Of a stretch of 38,391 nt of DNA, positions 33,690 to 38,391 are shown piece after piece. The stretch's first letter is position 1. The number at the start of each line of letters is the position of its first letter. Origin of the DNA: Beroe ovata. Its lineage: Eukaryota > Ctenophora > Nuda > Beroida > Beroidae. Below the pieces are notes generated by a model. It did no database searches. It was not told where the DNA came from and saw nothing but the letters and a program-made list of their open reading frames with translations. Made by a program: the position numbers and the translations under genes. The stretch spans positions 65,340 through 103,730 of the forward strand of contig CAMPET010000237.1 in the NCBI GenBank assembly GCA_946803715.1, read 5' to 3'.

Positions 33690-36600
33690 CTGTGTGTGTG
33701 TGTGTGAATCTGTGTTTGAATCAGTTGTATCGATCAATCTGTGATCCGGTAGATTAATTCTGAGAAGTGAAAACCAAATCAATCATGATGACAAACACAC
33801 TGACAGACGAACTGACCTGTGGTCCATATGTATCAAATACGGTCGAAAACCCCACACAAATCGCGGTCACGGTCAGTCCTAGCACAGTATTGGACAATCC
33901 AATGCCGTCCAAGTGGGCCTGACTGATTTGCCCGGCGAAAATCATTGTGGTAAACTGGATAAGCATTTGTGTTGCGCTGAGAAACACAACGGACGCACCT
34001 AGGTTTACGAAACTCCATTCTTTACTCAAATATTCGGATATTTTGTCACGGGAAAACATCTTGTCGGGAGTTGGAGATGGTTAGAAATTCTCAAACGATC
34101 GTTGAATCCACCTTCGATATGGTAAAAAAGCGAAGGTTGAAGTTTTTGCACAACAACTTGTACTGAAACGACAGCAATAGCAACGCATGCAATAATGAAT
34201 ATCGTATACCAGGCCTGCGAAATACTCTTGATCTAACTCGATTAAGTACAATTACTGATAACGTTTACAATATGCATTTTGTATATCGTATAATGAGTAA
34301 TATGAACCGTGTCAAATATATGTGTCATTATGTACTGAAATACTTGACGGCTATCATGTAGGCCACGATTTACCTTAAATTAACTTACCTTCATTTACCT
34401 TGATATATCCCCAATTTCAGGCCCAAGTAGAGTACCCAGCAGGAACACAGCAACTAACAAACGCATCGAATGAGCAAAAGTGAGTCTATATTCGGTATAA
34501 TCAACACACACCGCTATATCACGCCTATCTATAGTGTTGGACATGACATGAGACAGTTACAGGAGAGATTGCCTTATTCTTGTCAATTATCGATATTTGG
34601 CAGTGTTCTGGAGATTCAATTTTGGGTGTACCCTTTAAATCACGATTACCGCGGTCAAGATTGCGCTGAGATCCACATGGTAAATTACGCGCGCGTCTCG
34701 CGCGCTCTTCATAAATGCTCGCATTACGACACTTTGAAGGTTTCAAACTAGTGTAAAGTACACTTTTCAGCATAATTTTGTTCGCATGGCGCGCGCGCCG
34801 CGCATGCAGCGCATTAATTGTACGCTCATAATGCCGACTATAAGCCGCGCGAAACTTTCCCTTTGTTCAATGTTACAGCGCGTTTTCTGAATGACAATTG
34901 ACAATTTCTGTATTCATCCAGATTCAAAGATATGAACCGACGGCAGATGGGCAAACTATTCAACGCAAACACGATGACCATTCCCAGTAGACCTCAGACT
35001 ACAGATGTCAACCATCTAGAGGGTAATTCCTCGAAGACTTTTGCGTTTCTCCAACAAAACTTTCCCTACATTTCATTGAAAAATGTATAACATTGTAATG
35101 ATTTTCAGCTCGTCAACGACTAATGATATGGGGCAAGAAGGACCTCATACTGAGCACTGTAATGGACAACCAAGTGGTGATAATATCTGGCGATACGGGT
35201 TGTGGCAAAACTACACAGGTAGATAGAAACTCATTTTGTGGGAAATTGTTATTTCACTTCGGACTCCCTAATTTCTCGCATGTGTTCTTCGAATATCCAA
35301 AAATATCACCTAATGAAATACCCGATAAACGTCCGCCATAACTCCTCCCTCCCCCTACCCAATCCTCATTCTCCCGTTCTCCTCATTCCTCATTCCTCCC
35401 AGGTTCCTCAGTATATTCTGGAGGAGGCTACAGCGAATCAATCCCACTGTTTCATGTACGTGACCCAACCCCGCCGTATTGCCGCCATTGCCGCCGCTGA
35501 ACGAGTGTCTCAGGTGGGTTTCCTTAATCATCCAGGTGATTCGGACCATTGAGACCCCAGAAGAATTGATCTTGATATGGCACAAGTGCCAGGACAAACC
35601 AGTCGCGCGGCTTACAACTCTCGCCGTGGATGAAATCCTCCCAGCGCGCAGCGCCGGTCGTATCCAACAACTGTTACCATGGCAACAGTTGCACTAGGAA
35701 CTGTTACCATGGCAACTGTTAACTTGGCAACAGTTACCATGACAACTTTTACTCTAGGAACGGGGTGAGAGAGTGGGAACCAGTGTGGGATACCAAATAC
35801 GACTGGAATACCGGAGTACACAGAAAACTGTCCTGACGTACTGTACCAACAGTGTCCTGCTAAGGGCGCTCATGTTAGCCGGACCAATGGACTGTCTGGA
35901 ACAGGTTATCTAACTATCGGCAGTATCGTTATTTGTAACTCAGCAGAGGACAATTCCATTCCACATAGCCCTTCCCATAACCATTTTACCCTCGATTTTC
36001 TCATTTTATGCCCCGATTCCTGCCACGCTTTCCCGACCCCAATATTCAAGCTCCTCCACTCCCTCTCCCCTGCCACCCCCCCCCCACTTACGTACGTTAT
36101 CATCGACTTTCATGCCCCCAATTCTTCCTTTATCCTCCCAACTCCCCGACCCCAAAACGAGTTATAGCCCTCACTTCCCCTTCCTCCATTCTTTCCTCCC
36201 CCTCCACTCCCCCCATTCTCCTCCATTCTTCCTCCACTCCCCCCCNCTCACTTCCCCTCCTCCATTCTTTCCTCCACTCCCTCCACTCTCAGGTCACACA
36301 CGTTATAATTGACGAAGTACACGAAAGGGAGATGTACTCCGACTTCCTGTTGAATGTCATGCGAGACATCCTCCCCCTCCGGCCTTACCTCAGACTTGTT
36401 CTCATGACAGCTGACCCTGAACCGACTGAGCTTCAGGTTCATTTTCTGTAGGAACTGAGAGTCACGAATATTCAGTAGGGACTCGAATTGTTTTCATTTC
36501 TGTTGGAGCTGGTAGTACGCAACTACCGGAGGCGCTTTTACCAAGATTGCATTGGGGCTGTTCATCGTGGATATTTCCAAATCATAAAATCATCTCCCTC

Positions 36601-37403
36601 CCTCAAGTCTATTTGAACCGATCAACGTATATATTTCCAAATTATCCCCACACACTTCCTCTCTCTCTCTCTCTCAGAACTATTTCAATAACGCGCCGGT
36701 TGTGCGTGTGAGTAGCAGCACGGTCGAGTGTCACGCAATGTTCATCGAGGCGGTCCTCTCGAGTACGAGATACCATGAGAAATTCATGAAGATGCAGGTA
36801 TCGCGAGAGATAGTGTCTTTTGCAATGAGACACAGTGTCTTTTGCAATGAGACACAGTGTCTTTTGCAATGAGACACATTGAAGTGTCTAGAATTAAGAT
36901 TTAAGTCTGTACAAATCCCAATATTTTTGCGGGAGATTTCACCCACCCGCAGGATAAACCCAAGTTTCCGGTAATGTCGTCGGAGGAACGAGCGTATCGT
37001 ACGAGTTTGGATGCCGTAACAAACATCATAACCTGTAGAATGAAGCAACGCGGACCCACATCACTTGACCCTAGTATGTTTGGTTGCTAAGACTGTTGCT
37101 AGGCGTTGCTCCAGCAACATCCTAACAACCCGTGTCTTCCATTAGGTCTGAACGCACGGATGTCACAGCTTGGCGTCTCTGACGGTTACCAAGGAACTGG
37201 AGTATCGTTTCCACAGCAACAGAAATTATACCAGGTAGGTACTCACTCGAAAAGAACACTTTTCGTCGCTGGAATTTTCTCCAATTTTTGTGTTTGTCCT
37301 CTAATTATTTTCACTTTTCAGGGAAATTTCGACGGTAACTATGAGGTTTCAACACCAGGGAATAATATGTACAATATGGAGTTGGGTGAAATCCTCGGTA
37401 TAG
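29356..37403 (+). CDS. R3H + DEAH-box RNA helicase, YTHDC2-like (C-terminal part not in window)
   Basis: Thirteen phase-consistent exons: 29356-29460, 29569-29712, 29861-29962, 34421-34479, 34922-35022, 35109-35218, 35403-35513, 35758-35904, 36293-36436, 36678-36797, 36953-37073, 37146-37234, 37322-37403 (478 residues, ending phase 1). The R3H domain at residues ~33-85 (RFPSSFEGPEQMYIIEEAKK, GKSVGKGCNQHV) binds single-stranded nucleic acid. RecA1 has motif I GDTGCGKTTQVPQ, Ia TQPRRIAAIAAAERV, Ib TYCTNSVLLRAL and II IIDEVHERE. Motif III reads MTADP rather than SAT. The R3H-then-DEAH order is that of YTHDC2, an m6A-reader RNA helicase of meiotic germ cells. Past RecA1 come ~115 residues of unrecognised linker; RecA2, HA2, OB and YTH parts would lie beyond 38391. 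Linking the R3H exons to the helicase exons across 4.46 kb rests on phase and domain order. Confidence 0.8.
30179..31934 (-). CDS. MATE-family (SLC47-like) transporter B
   Basis: Exons 31934-31704 and 31606-30179, 552 residues. Same architecture as A and C: SVFDTYGPQ at the intron border, then VLASKNKQELGTILQKC. The second half has GLSGYANVMAEEGVFEISVF and ATLIGTSLGRQNRRDAK, and ends GISFAG. The acidic tail between the last two hydrophobic segments is longer than in A. The start is the ATG of MRMKEC, aligned with the other two; an acceptor-like CCTTTAG lies just upstream, so a 5'UTR intron is likely. It lies wholly inside intron 3 of the plus-strand helicase model. Confidence 0.85.
32202..34059 (-). 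CDS. MATE-family (SLC47-like) transporter C
   Basis: Exons 34059-33817 and 33659-32202, 566 residues. It keeps the intron after TYGPQ; exon 2 restarts VYGSQQKKELGTVLQKC, the closest of the three to the classical Q-A-F/Y-G MATE motif. Other marks are GLSGWINVLAEMGLFEASVF and STLIGTALGGENKREVK. A Ser/Gly-rich luminal loop and an acidic ~90-residue tail precede the last hydrophobic segment. The intron's 3' end is a CA microsatellite directly joined to the AG acceptor. The gene is nested with B in the helicase intron; its start is 361 bp before the next helicase exon. Confidence 0.85.
33661..33707 (-). repeat. (CA)n microsatellite forming the splice acceptor of MATE C
   Basis: On the minus strand the intron ends ACACACACACACAG immediately before exon 2. 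There is no normal pyrimidine tract; one C/T interruption lies within. Reading through the intron in frame would add a His/Thr-rich insert. Confidence 0.85.
34480..34921. other. Helicase intron 4 with GCGCGC-rich stretch
   Basis: A 442-bp intron. It includes CpG-rich runs (GCGCGCGTCTCGCGCGC at about 34689, GGCGCGCGCGCCGCGC at about 34789) like those in the 20-22 kb foldback region and in the PX block (12815-12830), perhaps remnants of the same repeat class. No exon is seen. Confidence 0.5.
35673..35746. repeat. Four GTTACCATGGCAAC-type palindromes next to a helicase acceptor
   Basis: GTTACCATGGCAAC at 35673 and 35703, GTTAACTTGGCAAC at 35718, and GTTACCATGACAAC at 35733, just upstream of the AG at 35756-35757. 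The same palindrome family occurs near 3357, in PX intron 4 and after 37403. Confidence 0.8.
36812..36877 (+). repeat. Three tandem 22-bp units with internal hairpin
   Basis: The unit AGTGTCTTTTGCAATGAGAC plus AC is repeated exactly three times in the intron after the 36678-36797 exon. GTGTCT and AGACAC in each unit can pair. Confidence 0.9.
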
Positions 37404-37408
37404 GTGGG

Positions 37409-37474
37409 TGTCATGGCAACAGTGTCATGGAAACGGTGTCATGGCAACGGTGTCATGGAAACTGTGTCATAGTA
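37409..37474 (+). repeat. 14-bp tandem repeat directly after a helicase donor
   Basis: About five units alternating GTGTCATGGCAAC(A/G) and GTGTCATGGAAAC(G/T) start a few bases past the donor at 37404. Each is a half of the X-box-like palindrome seen elsewhere. Confidence 0.85.
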
Positions 37475-37647
37475 CCGTAATCATTCATCTCAAATAGTTA
37501 ATCTTAGGTGAATTAAAACGTCTTTTAAGTAAAGAAAAACAAAATCAATCAACAAATTACATCAACAGAATTAACAACCAAACACAAATATAAAACTCTA
37601 AATTATTAGCAAACTATGAAAGGGTTCTACACTTGATGAATCATCCC

Positions 37648-37872
37648 TTAGACAGCGGTAACTTTTCCACGGATTAGAAACAACATCTGAAAAGTCGCTC
37701 CAATGGCATGCTTGATCGCTCTGGCTGCATCTTTAGATACGGCTAAGATATAGCACTTTCCCTTCTTGCAAACCGGGCAGGGAGCCCCTTTCTTGTATTT
37801 CTCTTTGATTGTGTGTCCATCGAGATGACTGATGTCTTCAGTGTGGTTACATTTGTAACATTTTGTCTCCAT
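37648..37872 (-). CDS. Small zinc-ribbon protein, unrecognised
   Basis: 74 residues from METKCYKCNHTEDI, with an optimal GCCATGG start context, to TAA. Two CXXC pairs (CYKC and CPVC, 35 residues apart) form a zinc ribbon, with a following KKGKCYILAV strand. The C-terminal half (SKDAARAIKHAIGATFQMLF) could be an amphipathic or membrane-associated helix. A TTTTTCTTGAGCCAG acceptor lies 17 bases upstream, so the first exon is probably untranslated. I do not recognise the family. It is probably nested in the next intron of the helicase, opposite strand. Confidence 0.6.
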   Translation of the reverse strand: METKCYKCNHTEDISHLDGHTIKEKYKKGAPCPVCKKGKCYILAVSKDAARAIKHAIGATFQMLFLIRGKVTAV

Positions 37873-38391
37873 GGCACAAGAGGAAGTTCCTGGCTCAAGA
37901 AAAAGCACAAGGTCAAAGTAGATCTGATATTCGGCGATTTTTTGTATGAAGGAGAAACGGCGAGAATTACCTGAGTATTACCTTCTCAATACCAAGTTTC
38001 ACGACTGAAATCAAAGAACGCAGGGGAGGGGACGCAGCATAGGGAATGCACACACCCGCTCTCAAGCTACAATGAATAAGCAACACACACACTATGTATT
38101 ATACAGAGTGAGTGCTCCAGGTTGATCTAAGCGTTGTTGTGAGTCAGTACATTGTAGTTTAGTAGCTGCACTCTATCATATAGTGTACTACAATTAGTGT
38201 ATTATGCTAGAGTGAGTAGTAAGCTCGCAGCATCAAACAAGTGCAAACTTTGTAGTGCAGAAAAGTGCTGGATTCGTTGTTATTGTGACAACAAGAACTG
38301 AGAACTATGTAACTATGTTACATATCGTTACACCCTGATGTGAATGTAACGCGTTGTTACACTAACACACACACACACACACACACACACA
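37873..38391. other. Right-edge non-coding stretch
   Basis: No helicase exon or other gene is seen on either strand. It holds GTTACA-type short repeats (about 38300-38362) and ends in a (CA)n run reaching the window edge, a likely place for a contig to stop. Confidence 0.5.

Noticed and set aside
38367-38391. Telomeric end
   Set aside because: The terminal run is plain (CA)n, not TTAGGG-type. It is a microsatellite at the window edge.

Overview
The window reads as nuclear DNA of an invertebrate animal. It has small spliceosomal introns with GT/AG borders, a tRNA-Leu, many CA/TG microsatellites, and metazoan-type genes: LIM-only, p47phox-like PX, WDR76, SDAD1, NDUFAF1, NAT9, MATE/SLC47-like and YTHDC2-like. 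The short introns and gene spacing would fit an early-branching animal such as a sponge, but I cannot name the species. Five single-base 'n' characters (6592, 9204, 13287, 21230, 36246) look like scaffold joins.

Layout. 60-4698 (minus): a LIM-domain gene running off the left edge, with two possible first exons (2175-2322 and 4542-4698) that each encode the first half of LIM domain 1. A tRNA-Leu(CAG) lies between them. 4.7-8.9 kb: no convincing gene; microsatellites, an E-box minisatellite and direct repeats. 8.9-17.7 kb: two head-to-tail copies of a ~4.4-kb block, each with a nine-exon plus-strand gene for a p47phox/SH3PXD2-type PX protein. The junction is exactly one 'n', so this may be two haplotypes placed side by side. 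17.9-19.4 kb (minus): intronless WDR76. 20.1-22.1 kb: GC-rich foldback element, again doubled around an 'n'. 22.1-25.1 kb (plus): ten-exon SDA1/SDAD1 ribosome-biogenesis gene. 25.35-26.12 kb (plus): single-exon NDUFAF1/CIA30. 26.3-34.1 kb (minus): three tandem MATE-type transporters, each of two exons with one shared intron position. NAT9 (plus) lies between the first and second. 29.36 kb to the right edge (plus): an R3H + DEAH-box helicase resembling YTHDC2. Two MATE genes lie on the opposite strand inside its third intron. Its second RecA domain is not reached in this window. 37.65-37.87 kb (minus): a small zinc-ribbon protein, probably nested in the next helicase intron.

The genes are a mix of housekeeping functions and do not form one pathway. 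The most notable points are: (1) alternative half-LIM first exons with matching splice phase; (2) a PX protein that appears to lack both canonical phosphoinositide-binding arginines; (3) intronic arrays of X-box/RFX-like palindromes alternating with full CRE sites; (4) genes nested in the helicase; (5) 'n'-centred duplications that suggest uncollapsed haplotypes. Exon models were built by hand from splice motifs, phase agreement and protein continuity. No database search was possible.
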